The notes: generated from the letters alone by a model not told the origin. 64,000 nt of DNA from Bacteroidota bacterium (GCA_022564295.1 JADFLR010000017.1:1-64000); one strand, 5' to 3'. Counted from the stretch's first letter, positions 41,756 through 51,566 are shown. Numbers and translations: made by a program.

Positions 41756-43411
41756 CTAAGTCTGTATAACTCCAGTATTAAACCGCGGTATATCAGGATT
41801 GTTATTCGCAACTTCCAGTGCCATTGAAACATATTTACGTGTTTCTGCGGGGTCAATTACTTCATCAACCCATAATCTTGCTGCGGCGTAAAGAGGATGG
41901 TTCTTTTCATCGTAAGCGGCAGTTATTTCATCAAGCAGTTTTTTCTTTTCTTCATCGCTAAAATGTTTACCTTTTTTTTCTGCCTGCTTAAGTTTTATAT
42001 CTAACAAAACACTATTTGCCTGAGCGCTACCCATTACTGCTATCTTCGCGTTGGGATATGCAAATATAAATCTCGGGTCGTAAGCCTTGCCGCACATTGC
42101 ATAATTACCTGCACCAAAGCTGTTGCCTATGATAATTGTAATTTTCGGCACAACTGAATTTGCAACGGCGTTAACCATCTTTGCACCGTCTTTAATTATA
42201 CCGCCGTGTTCGGCTCTGCTGCCAACCATGAAACCTGTTACATCCTGTAAAAACAACAAAGGAATTTTTTTCTGGTTGCAGTTCATTATAAATCTTGTTG
42301 CTTTGTTTGCGCTGTCAGAATAGATCACTCCCCCTACCTGCATTTCTCCGGTTTCTGTTTTAATAACATTTCTTTGGTTAGCAACAATTCCCACAGCCCA
42401 GCCATCAATTCTTGCATAAGCAGTGATAATACTTTTACCGTAACCGGCTTTATACTCATCAATTTTTGATTCATCGACTATTCTTGTAATAACTTCATAC
42501 ATATCGTAAGGTTTAAGTGTGTCTTCAGGAAGTGCACCGTATATTTCTTTCGGATCAAAAGCAGGCGGTTTTGGTTTACTTCGGTTAAATTCTGCTTTTG
42601 CGGTTTCGCCAAATTTATCGGTAAGACTTCTGATTTGAGCAAGGCATTCCTCATCGTTTTTCATTACATAATCTGTAACCCCAGAAATATTTGATTGAAC
42701 TCTTGCACCGCCAAGCTGTTCGTTATCAATATCTTCGCCAATAGCTGCTTTAACTAGATGAGACCCCGCAAGAAACACAGAACCTTCTCCTTCAACAATA
42801 AGTGCTTCATCGCTCATTATAGGGAGATAAGCACCGCCGGCAACACAAGGTCCCATAATAGCTGCAATTTGAGGAATCCCCATCGAGGACATTATAGCAT
42901 TATTACGAAAGACTCTTCCGAAGTGTTCTTTGTCGGGAAAAATTTCATCCTGTAACGGAAGGAAAACACCGGCGCTATCAACGAGATAAATTATTGGAAG
43001 ATGATTTTCCATTGCAATTTCCTGCGCACGGAGATTTTTCTTTGCTGTAAGCGGAAACCATGCACCGGCTTTTACAGTTGCATCGTTTGCAACAACAAGG
43101 TAGTAATTTGCGTTTATTCTCCCGATTCCGTAAACAGTTCCTGCTGATGGTGCACCGCCAAACTCTTTGTACATTTCATACGCTGCAAATGTGTTTAGTT
43201 CAAGAAATTCTTTTGGATTATCAAGCAAGAGGTCAATTCTTTCGCGAGCGGTTAATTTTCCTTTTGCTTTATGCCGTTGAATTGCTTTTTCACCACCACC
43301 GAGTTTTACCTGTTCCCTTACTGCATTTAGTTTGCGGAGAATATTTTTTTGAAAGTCTTCCCGTTTAAGATATCCGGGTGTCTCTTTTATTTTGGTTCCG
43401 ATTTTTTTCAT
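41756..43411 (-). CDS. Acyl-CoA carboxylase carboxyltransferase (MCC beta type)
   Basis: I take the start at 43411 (MKKIGTKIKETPGY), not the ORF-track start at 43456, giving 551 residues. Segments FLPLQDEIFPDKEHFGRVF, GPCVAGGAYLPIMSDEALIV and LVKAAIGEDIDNEQLGG match methylcrotonyl-CoA carboxylase beta subunits more than propionyl-CoA carboxylase ones. It moves CO2 from carboxybiotin to a branched enoyl-CoA, as in leucine breakdown. The biotin-carrying alpha subunit is not in the window. The next gene upstream is an acyl-CoA dehydrogenase, separated by a repeat-bearing spacer. Confidence 0.85.
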   Translation of the reverse strand: MKKIGTKIKETPGYLKREDFQKNILRKLNAVREQVKLGGGEKAIQRHKAKGKLTARERIDLLLDNPKEFLELNTFAAYEMYKEFGGAPSAGTVYGIGRINANYYLVVANDATVKAGAWFPLTAKKNLRAQEIAMENHLPIIYLVDSAGVFLPLQDEIFPDKEHFGRVFRNNAIMSSMGIPQIAAIMGPCVAGGAYLPIMSDEALIVEGEGSVFLAGSHLVKAAIGEDIDNEQLGGARVQSNISGVTDYVMKNDEECLAQIRSLTDKFGETAKAEFNRSKPKPPAFDPKEIYGALPEDTLKPYDMYEVITRIVDESKIDEYKAGYGKSIITAYARIDGWAVGIVANQRNVIKTETGEMQVGGVIYSDSANKATRFIMNCNQKKIPLLFLQDVTGFMVGSRAEHGGIIKDGAKMVNAVANSVVPKITIIIGNSFGAGNYAMCGKAYDPRFIFAYPNAKIAVMGSAQANSVLLDIKLKQAEKKGKHFSDEEKKKLLDEITAAYDEKNHPLYAAARLWVDEVIDPAETRKYVSMALEVANNNPDIPRFNTGVIQT

Positions 43412-43428
43412 AATGATTTGATATAAAA

Positions 43429-43563
43429 TGTTTCTCTTGAGATACTTCAGGCGCAACGCTCCATTCAGAATGACGATTTATTGTCACTCTGAACGCAGTG
43501 AAGAGTCTCAACTTTGTAATTGTAGAGATTCTTCCTTCTGTTTCACTCCATTCAAACTGACAA
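43429..43563. repeat. Palindromic dispersed repeat (TGTCACTCTGAACG type)
   Basis: Two opposed units (CATTCAGAATGAC and GTCACTCTGAACGCAGTGAAG, then a further inverted unit ending CACTCCATTCAAACTGACAA) form imperfect hairpins. This belongs to the very common CFB-group type 'GTCATTCTGAGCGAAGCGAAG'. It lies between two leftward genes and replaces any obvious ribosome-binding context for the carboxylase. Confidence 0.6.
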
Positions 43564-43571
43564 TTAAACAC

Positions 43572-44735
43572 CTAATCCTGTAGTAAATCCCTTGCAATAA
43601 CAATCCTTTGTATTTCCGAAGTACCTTCGCCGATAGTTAATAATTTTACATCACGGTAAAATTTCTCAACCGGATAATCTTTAATAAAACCATAACCACC
43701 GTGAATCTGTACAGCTTCGCTCGCAGCTTTCTCTGCAATTTCGCTTGCAAATAATTTTGCAATTGCAGCTTCTTTTCTGTTTGGTATTCCTTTGTCCTTC
43801 ATATAAGCAGCGCGTAACGTTAGCATTCTAGCAGCATCAATATCAGTTTTCATATTAGCAAGTTTAAACTGTGTTGCCTGAAAAGCGCTAAGCGGTTTAC
43901 CGAATTGCTCTCTTTCCTGTGAGTATTTAATAGATTCATCAAGGCATCCTTGCGCCAAACCTACACTCAATGAAGCAATGGAAATTCTTCCGCCTTCAAG
44001 TATCTGCATTGCCTGAACAAATCCCATTCCTTCATTACCAATGAGATTTTCGGCAGGTACTTTACAATTTTCAAAAATAATTTGTGATGTTTCGCAGGAA
44101 CGCATACCGAGTTTGTTCTCTTTTTTCCCTGCAATAAATCCAGGTGTTCGTTGTTCTACTATAAATGCACTTATACCTTTTTTGCCTTCATCTTTATTTG
44201 TAATTGCCATTACAACAGTAGTTTCACCATATGTACCATGAGTAATGAAATTCTTTGATCCGTTAAGTATGTAATTGTCACCGTCCTTTTCAGCAACAGT
44301 TTTTAAAGCTGCAGCATCACTTCCGGATGATGGTTCGGTAAGTGCCCAGGCACCAATCTTTTTACCTGATGCAAGATCAGGCACATATTTTTTCTTTAAC
44401 TCTTCATTTGCAAAACGATAAATGTGGCTTGTGCAAAGTCCGTTATGTGCTGCAACTGAAAGTGCGATGGAAGGATCAATTCGTGCAAGCTCTTCTATAA
44501 TAATTTCAAATTCCACATAACCTAATCCTGCGCCACCATATTCTTCCGGGAAAAGAATACCTAAAAACCCTAGCTCACCTAATTCTTTTAGTAGTTCCAT
44601 TGGAAATTTTTGAGCTTCATCATATTCCATAATAACCGGTTTTATCTTATTTTCTGCAAACTCCCGGATTGTATTTTTAATAAATATTTGGTCTTCAGTT
44701 AATTCCGCAATAAATGGTCCATCGTTAAATGTCAT
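43572..44735 (-). CDS. Acyl-CoA dehydrogenase
   Basis: This 387-residue flavoenzyme has the ACAD signatures [17 protein letters not shown] and [20 protein letters not shown]. The catalytic-base Glu is in [13 protein letters not shown], the position used by short/medium-chain dehydrogenases; isovaleryl-CoA dehydrogenases carry Ala there. This favours a short-chain or 2-methylacyl substrate even though the neighbour is an MCC-type carboxylase. It oxidises acyl-CoA to enoyl-CoA and passes electrons to ETF. First gene of a possible two-gene unit. Confidence 0.85.
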   Translation of the reverse strand: MTFNDGPFIAELTEDQIFIKNTIREFAENKIKPVIMEYDEAQKFPMELLKELGELGFLGILFPEEYGGAGLGYVEFEIIIEELARIDPSIALSVAAHNGLCTSHIYRFANEELKKKYVPDLASGKKIGAWALTEPSSGSDAAALKTVAEKDGDNYILNGSKNFITHGTYGETTVVMAITNKDEGKKGISAFIVEQRTPGFIAGKKENKLGMRSCETSQIIFENCKVPAENLIGNEGMGFVQAMQILEGGRISIASLSVGLAQGCLDESIKYSQEREQFGKPLSAFQATQFKLANMKTDIDAARMLTLRAAYMKDKGIPNRKEAAIAKLFASEIAEKAASEAVQIHGGYGFIKDYPVEKFYRDVKLLTIGEGTSEIQRIVIARDLLQD

Positions 44736-44898
44736 AATTATTCCTGATAGTTTTTTCTGTTTATATTTATACTTTCCATATTTGTTAAGTATGAATGCAT
44801 GGATGTATGACTGTATGTTAAAATGCTTGGATACTTTTTCTCATGCAACCATTCAATCATTCAACCAGACGTTTGATCCTTTTATAAATTCTATTTTT

Positions 44899-44918
44899 TT
44901 CCCCGACAAGTCGGGGAA
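44899..44918. repeat. 20-base perfect palindrome
   Basis: TTCCCCGACAAGTCGGGGAA has 9-base arms and a 2-base centre in otherwise AT-rich DNA. It resembles a dispersed CFB-group palindrome. For the leftward meaB transcript it is followed by A rather than T, so it is not a standard terminator. Around it, degenerate ATTCAATCATTCAACC-type words add to the repeat-like character of this spacer. Confidence 0.5.
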
Positions 44919-44956
44919 CTTGCCTTAAAATTATTTTCTCGGTTGTAAATGTTTTT

Positions 44957-45910
44957 TCATCCTTGTTTCAATTTAAATTCTTCGATTATTTTTTCTGCAA
45001 TGTGATAAGGTGATAGTTTACCGAGAACAACTTTCTCTAAAGATGAATTTAATGAAATTTCACCACTTTCACTCCACAATTCTTCTCTTATTTTATCTTC
45101 CACAAGATTTTTAATTCTATTTTTTGTTCTTTGCTCCCGTTTTTTTAATAGCAGGTTATTTGAGGTAAGATATTCTTTGTGCCTCTCAATTTCATTTGCA
45201 ATTTCATCTATACCTTTATTTTGCACTGCAATGGTTTTGATAATATTTATCATCCAACTTTTTTCATCGTGATCTCTCATCATCAAAATTGTTTGAAGTG
45301 AAGTCACTGCCTGCTGCGATCCGGGACGGTCGCTTTTGTTCATCACAAACAGATCAGCTATTTCCATTAAGCCGGCTTTCATTGCTTGTACTGCATCACC
45401 CGATTCTGGAACGAGCACTACAACAGTTGTGTCAGCCGCTTCAGCAATATCAAGTTCCGATTGACCGACACCAACCGTTTCAAAAATTATTAAGTTGAAA
45501 CCTGCAGCATCCAAAACATCAGCCGCATCAACAGCTCTTTTACTCAAACCGCCTATGTTACCGCGAGTTGCCATGCTTCTTATAAACACACCTTCATCCT
45601 GCCCGATCTCGGACATACGAACACGATCGCCTAAAAGAGCACCGCCTGTAAAAGGGCTTGTCGGATCAACAGCGATTATCCCAACTTTTTTATTTTGCTT
45701 CCTGTAATATTTTGTAATCTGATTTGTAATTGTACTTTTACCTGATCCCGGCGGACCGGTTATACCGATTCTATATGCATTGCCAATATTCGGAAAGATT
45801 TTTTTTAGTAATTCGGTTGATGCGGAATTACTTGATTCGACAATTGAAATAGAACGTGCAACTGCTCTTCTTTCGTTGTTAAGTAATTTATTTATCAGAT
45901 CGTTCTGCAT
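44957..45910 (-). CDS. meaB: Methylmalonyl-CoA mutase-associated GTPase MeaB
   Basis: This 317-residue G3E-type GTPase has the P-loop GITGPPGSGKSTITNQ, then AVDPTSPFTGGALLGDRVRM, FIRSMATRGNIGGLSKR and the specificity motif MNKSDRPG. MeaB chaperones and protects adenosylcobalamin-dependent methylmalonyl-CoA mutase. The mutase subunits are not in this window. It lies 14 bases downstream of the sugar epimerase gene on the same strand, possibly in one leftward unit. Confidence 0.9.
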   Translation of the reverse strand: MQNDLINKLLNNERRAVARSISIVESSNSASTELLKKIFPNIGNAYRIGITGPPGSGKSTITNQITKYYRKQNKKVGIIAVDPTSPFTGGALLGDRVRMSEIGQDEGVFIRSMATRGNIGGLSKRAVDAADVLDAAGFNLIIFETVGVGQSELDIAEAADTTVVVLVPESGDAVQAMKAGLMEIADLFVMNKSDRPGSQQAVTSLQTILMMRDHDEKSWMINIIKTIAVQNKGIDEIANEIERHKEYLTSNNLLLKKREQRTKNRIKNLVEDKIREELWSESGEISLNSSLEKVVLGKLSPYHIAEKIIEEFKLKQG

Positions 45911-45924
45911 TAATTATTATATCG

Positions 45925-46845
45925 TTAAATGTTTTTCTTAAAAAATTCAACGGTTTCTTCTAAACCATCAATTAATTTTGTTGATGGTTTCCAGTTAAAC
46001 TTCTCAAATAATTTTTCTGATGTTATAATACTTCTCATCTGTTCGCCTGCTGCTGCCGGACCATGTTTTTCCTCCTGACCATTTCCTGCGATATCATTAA
46101 GCATATTATAAAGTTCGTTAACGTTTGTCTCAATTCCTGTCCCAACATTATAAATATCACTTTCATCATCTGAAAGGGTTAGAAGATTTGCTTTTACAAC
46201 ATCTTTTACAAAAACATAATCTCTTGTCTGTTCACCTGTCCCATTGATGATAGGCTGATCGCCATTTAAAAGTTTTGCGCTGAAAATTGCAACCACACCC
46301 GCTTCACCAAATGGATTTTGCCGCGGTCCGTAAATATTTGCATAACGTAGAATCGTGTAGTTCAATTTATGTTCGTTAAAATAAAAGTAAAGATATTTCT
46401 CAACGCTTAACTTTGATATTCCGTAAGGTGAAACAGGATTGGTTGGATGATTTTCATCAGCGGGGAAGCATTCCTGTTCGCCGTAAACTGCACCGCCTGT
46501 TGATGCAAACATAAATTTATTAACACCATGTTTTACAGAGTTTTGCAGAAGATTAATTGTACCCAAAATATTTGTGTTCGCATCAAATGCAGGATCAGCA
46601 ACAGATCTTCGTACATCCATCTGCGCGGCATGATGATTAACTACATCAAACTTTTCATCTTCAAACAGGTTTGAAACTTTATCATCCCGAATATTAAGCT
46701 TAACAAATTTTGCTTTTGAATTGATGTTCTTCTCAAAACCAGTTGAGAGGTCATCAAGAATTACAACTTCATGTCCTTCCTCAATAAATTTATCAACAAT
46801 GTGTGAGGCGATAAAACCCGCTCCGCCTGTAACAAGTATTTTCAT
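45925..46845 (-). CDS. NAD-dependent sugar epimerase (UDP-glucose 4-epimerase-like)
   Basis: This 306-residue extended SDR has GGAGFIASHIVDKFIEEGHE (GxxGxxG), ILDDLSTG, the catalytic YGISK, ASTGGAVYGEQ, and RYANIYGPRQNP. It epimerises or modifies nucleotide sugars at C4; UDP-glucose/galactose or UDP-GlcNAc is likely. It could supply precursors for the polysaccharide cluster or LPS; the exact substrate is not set by sequence. Five bases separate it from nadD upstream. Confidence 0.85.
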   Translation of the reverse strand: MKILVTGGAGFIASHIVDKFIEEGHEVVILDDLSTGFEKNINSKAKFVKLNIRDDKVSNLFEDEKFDVVNHHAAQMDVRRSVADPAFDANTNILGTINLLQNSVKHGVNKFMFASTGGAVYGEQECFPADENHPTNPVSPYGISKLSVEKYLYFYFNEHKLNYTILRYANIYGPRQNPFGEAGVVAIFSAKLLNGDQPIINGTGEQTRDYVFVKDVVKANLLTLSDDESDIYNVGTGIETNVNELYNMLNDIAGNGQEEKHGPAAAGEQMRSIITSEKLFEKFNWKPSTKLIDGLEETVEFFKKNI

Positions 46846-46849
46846 TTTA

Positions 46850-47425
46850 CTATTTGTATAAATTAAAACTGTAAATATATTCCTTTACTTTTTCGGGCAC
46901 AAGATAATGAATAGGCATACCTTGCTTTACTTTTTCTCTTATATCTGTTGCACTTATTTCAATTCCCCTTGTTTCAACAAACAAAGCAGATTTAACATAT
47001 TTATCTTCGTGAGGCGGTGGTAGGGAGGATTTTCTTTTAAGCACTAATATTTTTGTAATCTTCATTATTTCATCGGGGTTCTTCCAGGTATGAAATTTAA
47101 AAATATTATCGTAACCAATTATAAATTGCAGCTCATCATATTTTTTTTTGAACTCCTTTAAAGTGTCAATGGTATATGATATCCCTTCTTTTTTAATTTC
47201 ATAATCCGATACCTCAAAAAATTCAATTTCCTCTACTGCCAGTTTTAACATATTCATTCTATGTTCTGGGCTTGCCGAATTTACATCAGCTTTATGCGGT
47301 GAAATAAAAGAAGGGATGAAAATGATCCTATCAAGATTCCGTATTTCTCTCACGGATTGGGCTGTTATCAGGTGCCCGTGATGAATTGGATCGAAAGTAC
47401 CGCCAAAAATTCCAACTTTACTCAT
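46850..47425 (-). CDS. nadD: Nicotinate-nucleotide adenylyltransferase
   Basis: This 191-residue protein has the nucleotidyltransferase start GIFGGTFDPIHHGHLITAQ, the PSFISPHK segment, FIIGYDNIFKFHTW and the ISATDIREKVKQG signature (I-S-x-T-x-x-R). It makes nicotinate adenine dinucleotide in NAD synthesis. It overlaps the upstream hypothetical gene by 8 bases. Confidence 0.9.
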   Translation of the reverse strand: MSKVGIFGGTFDPIHHGHLITAQSVREIRNLDRIIFIPSFISPHKADVNSASPEHRMNMLKLAVEEIEFFEVSDYEIKKEGISYTIDTLKEFKKKYDELQFIIGYDNIFKFHTWKNPDEIMKITKILVLKRKSSLPPPHEDKYVKSALFVETRGIEISATDIREKVKQGMPIHYLVPEKVKEYIYSFNLYK

Positions 47426-48122
47426 TTAATAAATCCTTGTATTCTATAAATAAATTTGTGAACTGTTCATGCATTTGCTGGCTGCAATAAGAAAGACTTT
47501 CCTTTTTAGAAAGTTCAATGTACAGATTTTTAAAATCACTAAAATTTTCAATTAGTTGAAATCCATTGAGAGTGTTAAGAAACAAATCACTTTTACCAGC
47601 TTCTAATAAAAATTTATCATAATTAAGAGCTGCGGAAAACATTGTATCTAATAAATTTATTTCGGGATTATTGAATCCTAATAACACAACTTTTTTATTT
47701 ATGCTATTACCTATCACTAAAACATCGTCTTCAATTGCAAGCAAATTAAATATTTTTTGTATGGTTTTTTCAGATACACCGATTATATCTGCTCTTATAA
47801 GAATATTATTTTCAATAATAGAAAAATAATTTTGTTCAAGCCGTTCCAGATTAGAATTGATATTTTCTGAAGTGTTAAAAAATATTATTGAATCATCAGG
47901 GAAAAAATTTTTGGGAATATAATTCTCATCTTTTTCATTAAGACAGAAAACTAATTTAAAACTCAAATCTGTACCGGTAAATATTTCAATAAAGTTTGCA
48001 AGCAGATGGCTGTAAAGTACAATCGAATCCCGAAGTGATAAGTTTTCAAACTTCGATGCTGCCTCACCATTGAAAACAGGATGAAGACTTAAAACGTAAA
48101 TACAGTTTTTCTTTTTATGCAT
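47418..48122 (-). CDS. Unknown protein, possibly degenerate DUF2064/GT-A-like (234 aa)
   Basis: The order of elements (YVLSLHPVFNGEAASKFENL, FIEIFTGTDLSFKLVFCLNE, IRADIIGVSEKTIQKIFNLL, DDVLVIGNSINKKVVLLGFN) resembles DUF2064/CofC-type sugar-nucleotidyl or glycosyltransferases. The usual GpDxP and DGGYyLiG motifs are changed (here RADIIG and INKKVVLLG). It is therefore probably inactive or of altered function, if the match holds. It overlaps genes on both sides (8 bases each), so it is translated with prsW and nadD. Confidence 0.4.
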   Translation of the reverse strand: MHKKKNCIYVLSLHPVFNGEAASKFENLSLRDSIVLYSHLLANFIEIFTGTDLSFKLVFCLNEKDENYIPKNFFPDDSIIFFNTSENINSNLERLEQNYFSIIENNILIRADIIGVSEKTIQKIFNLLAIEDDVLVIGNSINKKVVLLGFNNPEINLLDTMFSAALNYDKFLLEAGKSDLFLNTLNGFQLIENFSDFKNLYIELSKKESLSYCSQQMHEQFTNLFIEYKDLLNE

Positions 48123-49074
48123 TAACAGCCCCTGAAGATGCGAAAAGGTTTTTAATAAACTGCCTATAATTATTTACTTCACTCTCATAAAATTCTTTAC
48201 TGTGTCCTTTAGAACTTTGCATTTGTCTTTTTCTGAATGCTAAGGTTGTTGCTGCTTTTATATATGGTTTTCGGATGTTTTCATCAACCCAGCCACGATG
48301 ATTTCTGTTTGTAGAACAGAGTATCATTAAATGTTCATTTGGGATTATGCCAAGTGCAACTTCAGGGAGAAGTTCATCAATTATAATTTTCTTTTCGTTC
48401 ATCACCGATGCTGAAAATATTGCGATGAAAATAATGATAGTAACTCCAAGAAATAAAAATCCGAGAATGGCTGTTGATTGATAACTAACAGTAAAGTTCC
48501 ACGAAAAGTGAATTAATATTGCAATTATCAATCCTGCAACCGGGAGAAATATTTTGTGCGCTGCTCCTTTAAATTTTGCATAACCGAGGAACGCACCGAA
48601 AGTAGCAGTTGTTACACAGTGCATAACAGCAGAGAATAGAGTCCTTATAATTACAATTGTAATCCAATCGGACATTGTTACACCGTAGGAAATAAAATAG
48701 AGAAAGTTTTCAGTCATCCCGAATCCCAAACCGATTGCACCGCCATAAACTATTCCGTCAGTTATATTATCAAATTTTTTATTGGTAACTGTAATTAAAA
48801 GAAAAATTCCTTTAGTTATTTCTTCCACGACTGGAGCAACAACAATAGTCCCGAGATAATTTAATTCATCTTTATTTGAAATAAACTCTGAAAGAATTGT
48901 TGAGAATATAATTGAACCAAGCACAGCAAAGATAATTGCTCCAATCGCTCCCCACAAATAATTTTGAAGAACCAGCTTAAACGGTTCTCTGTCATATTTA
49001 TCGAGCCACCAAATGAATACAAGGTAAGCAGACATTGGTATTATTGCAGCAAGCGCCGAAATGAAAATAAACAT
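48115..49074 (-). CDS. PrsW-family intramembrane metalloprotease
   Basis: This 319-residue protein has about eight membrane helices. The characteristic glutamate motif is in VAPVVEEITKGIFLL, the second motif in GGAIGLGFGMTENFLYF, and histidines are in SAVMHCVTTATFGAFLGYA and ILIHFSWNF. PrsW proteases cut membrane anti-sigma factors in Bacillus; other members' targets are unknown. The C-terminal 70 residues are hydrophilic. It is the first gene of the prsW-hypothetical-nadD-epimerase-meaB run. Confidence 0.85.
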   Translation of the reverse strand: MFIFISALAAIIPMSAYLVFIWWLDKYDREPFKLVLQNYLWGAIGAIIFAVLGSIIFSTILSEFISNKDELNYLGTIVVAPVVEEITKGIFLLITVTNKKFDNITDGIVYGGAIGLGFGMTENFLYFISYGVTMSDWITIVIIRTLFSAVMHCVTTATFGAFLGYAKFKGAAHKIFLPVAGLIIAILIHFSWNFTVSYQSTAILGFLFLGVTIIIFIAIFSASVMNEKKIIIDELLPEVALGIIPNEHLMILCSTNRNHRGWVDENIRKPYIKAATTLAFRKRQMQSSKGHSKEFYESEVNNYRQFIKNLFASSGAVNA

Positions 49075-49181
49075 GTTAAAAAAGCAATTCCGACAAAAAA
49101 TTAAAAATGATTATGGAAGCACAATACAAGATATTAAAAGAGATGAATAAATTTCAAATTATATTTGATGTGCCTGCTGTT

Positions 49182-50426
49182 TTATTCTTCTCTTAACCAT
49201 TGAATCAGTTCTTTAATTGTAGGTTTTTTACCGTAAGATAAAATTCCTATCCTGAAAATTTTAGCAGCAATTTTTAATGTAATAATTGTAGAAACAAACA
49301 TTATATTGAGTGTGATGATAATATCTATTAAAGGAACAGGAGCAATTTTAAAACGTAGAAGCATCATTGATGGAATGGTTAAAGGAATATATGACATCAC
49401 CCTAACCATCATAGAGTCAGGATTTTGAATTGCGGGCATTGCAACTACAACAGGCAAGATCAAAATTAAACTTATGTAAGTTGTCATCTGCTGTGCTTCC
49501 TGCTCGGTGGTAACTATCGAACCAATACCTACAAAAATTGTCGTATAAAAAATAAACCCGGTTATAAAATAAACGAGCATAATTAAAATATTATCGAACG
49601 CTGCCGGTGGAATGACTGCTCCGCCGACAAGTGTTATACCGATTAAAGACCAGATAAAAATTTGTGTTAAACCTAGAGCACTGAGTCCCAAAATCTTTCC
49701 TGCAAGCAGTTGTTCCGATGTACAACTTGAAATCAATATTTCAATCAGCCGATTCGATTTTTCCTCAATCAAACTTCTAACAAGCAATTGCCCGGAATAG
49801 ATAACCATCATCATTAAAAGCATTATGAAAATAAAAGCTGAAAAGAAAACAACTAAAAAATTCTGCTTTCCTTCCTCACCGCTTTTTTCAATTTTTATCT
49901 GTTCAATTTCAATACTGTTTTGAACAAATGCAGCGAGTGATGGATCAATTCCTCTCGCATTCAACTCGTTTTGAATTCTTATCCTATTAATTTTTTCTTC
50001 GAAACGTCTTAAATCTTTAAAGTTCCCTAAATTTTCGCTTCTATATTCAATTTCAAGCGAGTCGGTTCCGCTGTTCAGGATAAACAGAAATCCTTCAATC
50101 TTATTATCAATTACATTTTTATCAGCTTCGGTTTTTAATTGTTCAAGTGTTTTTTTGTTATCGGCTAAATTTAACAAAATATAATTCGGCTGATTGTCAT
50201 CTAATTTATATTGTTCTAGTTCATCATTTAACCGATGAAAGAAAATTCCTGATGTATCTACAACACCAATTACTTTTGTTCGCTGGTCTTCTTTTTGTGT
50301 TAATAAAGTAGGAAGTAAGGAAAACATTATTATTATCAACGGGGTAATTACCAACGATATAATGAACGTTTTCGTTTTTACTTTTTCAAGATATTCCCAC
50401 CTGGCTATTGTTAATATTTTTTTCAT
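49182..50426 (-). CDS. ABC-2 type transporter permease (NatB-like)
   Basis: This 414-residue membrane protein has one N-terminal helix, a large extracytoplasmic domain (residues 45-190) and five or six C-terminal helices (FLVVFFSAFIFIMLLMMMVI, EEKSNRLIEILISSCTSEQLLAGKI). The EKxxRxxEILLSS pattern is typical of the NatB/YhaP ABC-2 family. It pairs with the ATPase gene 11 bases upstream and probably exports ions, drugs or a peptide. Substrate unknown. Confidence 0.85.
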   Translation of the reverse strand: MKKILTIARWEYLEKVKTKTFIISLVITPLIIIMFSLLPTLLTQKEDQRTKVIGVVDTSGIFFHRLNDELEQYKLDDNQPNYILLNLADNKKTLEQLKTEADKNVIDNKIEGFLFILNSGTDSLEIEYRSENLGNFKDLRRFEEKINRIRIQNELNARGIDPSLAAFVQNSIEIEQIKIEKSGEEGKQNFLVVFFSAFIFIMLLMMMVIYSGQLLVRSLIEEKSNRLIEILISSCTSEQLLAGKILGLSALGLTQIFIWSLIGITLVGGAVIPPAAFDNILIMLVYFITGFIFYTTIFVGIGSIVTTEQEAQQMTTYISLILILPVVVAMPAIQNPDSMMVRVMSYIPLTIPSMMLLRFKIAPVPLIDIIITLNIMFVSTIITLKIAAKIFRIGILSYGKKPTIKELIQWLREE

Positions 50427-50437
50427 TCGATAAAAAT

Positions 50438-51328
50438 TTAATTCTGTTTAATTAAATCAATAAAAATTCTGTTAAGTGTAGGTTCTATCACCGAGAAATG
50501 AGTAATATCAATTTTATAGGTTATCTTTTTTAGAAAATCTGATGGTTCAACTACAGCTTTTAAATGAACCTCGGCATAATTATTATATGTATCTACAGTA
50601 ATAACTTCAGCCATCGAAGAAATAAAGGAAACATCGCCGCTGAATTTAATCTCTACATGGTTTCCGCCAAATTCTTTTTTTATGTGCGATAATTTTCCAC
50701 TCGTAACTTCTTTACCATTATTTAAAAGAAAAATATCAGTACATAATTTTTCTGCGGTTTCCATTTGATGAGTTGAAAGAATAATGATTTTACCTTCCGA
50801 TACAAAAGAAAAGATCAGTTCTCTAATTTCCTGTTGATTGATCGGGTCAAATCCGGTGAATGGTTCATCAAATATTAAAAGTTGCGGGTTATGAATAACC
50901 GACATGATAAACTGCACCTTCTGCTGGTTACCTTTTGATAGCTCGTCAATTTTATTGTTACGATAATGAAAAATATCTAATCTCTTTAACCAGCTGTCCG
51001 CTTGTTTTACTGCTTCGGTTCTCTTCATATTTTTTAGTTCAGCAAAGTAAAGTATTACATCTATCACTTTACTTTTTTTATACAATCCTCTTTCTTCAGG
51101 AAGATAACCGATGTGGTTTAAAAAATCTCCTGTTATCAATTGATCATTAAAAAGAACTTTGCCTGAAGTTGGTTTGATAATATTCAACACAGTTCTTAAG
51201 GTTGTGGTTTTACCTGCACCATTGGGACCTAATAATCCAAAAATTTCACCAGGTTCAACTTTGAAGGAAATATTATCTATGGCAGTAGTATTTTGAAACT
51301 CTTTTACTAAATTTTCAACTAAGAGCAT
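50438..51328 (-). CDS. ABC transporter ATP-binding protein (NatA-like)
   Basis: This 296-residue ATPase has Walker A GPNGAGKTT, the signature LSKGNQQKVQFIMSV, Walker B LLIFDEPFTGFDP and the switch His in ILSTHQMETAEK. A C-terminal domain of about 80 residues is typical of DrrA/NatA exporters. It is the first gene of the two-gene leftward exporter unit and diverges from yceD across 238 AT-rich bases. Confidence 0.9.
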   Translation of the reverse strand: MLLVENLVKEFQNTTAIDNISFKVEPGEIFGLLGPNGAGKTTTLRTVLNIIKPTSGKVLFNDQLITGDFLNHIGYLPEERGLYKKSKVIDVILYFAELKNMKRTEAVKQADSWLKRLDIFHYRNNKIDELSKGNQQKVQFIMSVIHNPQLLIFDEPFTGFDPINQQEIRELIFSFVSEGKIIILSTHQMETAEKLCTDIFLLNNGKEVTSGKLSHIKKEFGGNHVEIKFSGDVSFISSMAEVITVDTYNNYAEVHLKAVVEPSDFLKKITYKIDITHFSVIEPTLNRIFIDLIKQN

Positions 51329-51566
51329 TAATCATCTTTTATAAAATTTTCTGAAATTAAGTACAAAAAGATAATAGTTATCTTTTAGAAATAACACTGC
51401 CATAATGTGAGAATAATATTATTGTTTCGTTCAAATTATTATGACCTTAGCTAAACACTTGTAAAATATAGAGTTAAGATGGTTCTTCCGGATATGAATA
51501 TGTTTGACTGTCATTAAAAGTATCAATATATTTGTGGTCATTTTTATCAAATCTTAGCGCAAAATT

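Noticed and set aside
43365-43571. 68-aa leftward ORF between carboxylase and dehydrogenase
   Set aside because: It is the usual translation of a dispersed palindromic repeat (…EWSETEGRIS…), not a gene.
44899-44918. Rho-independent terminator for meaB
   Set aside because: On the coding strand the hairpin is followed by A residues, not T.
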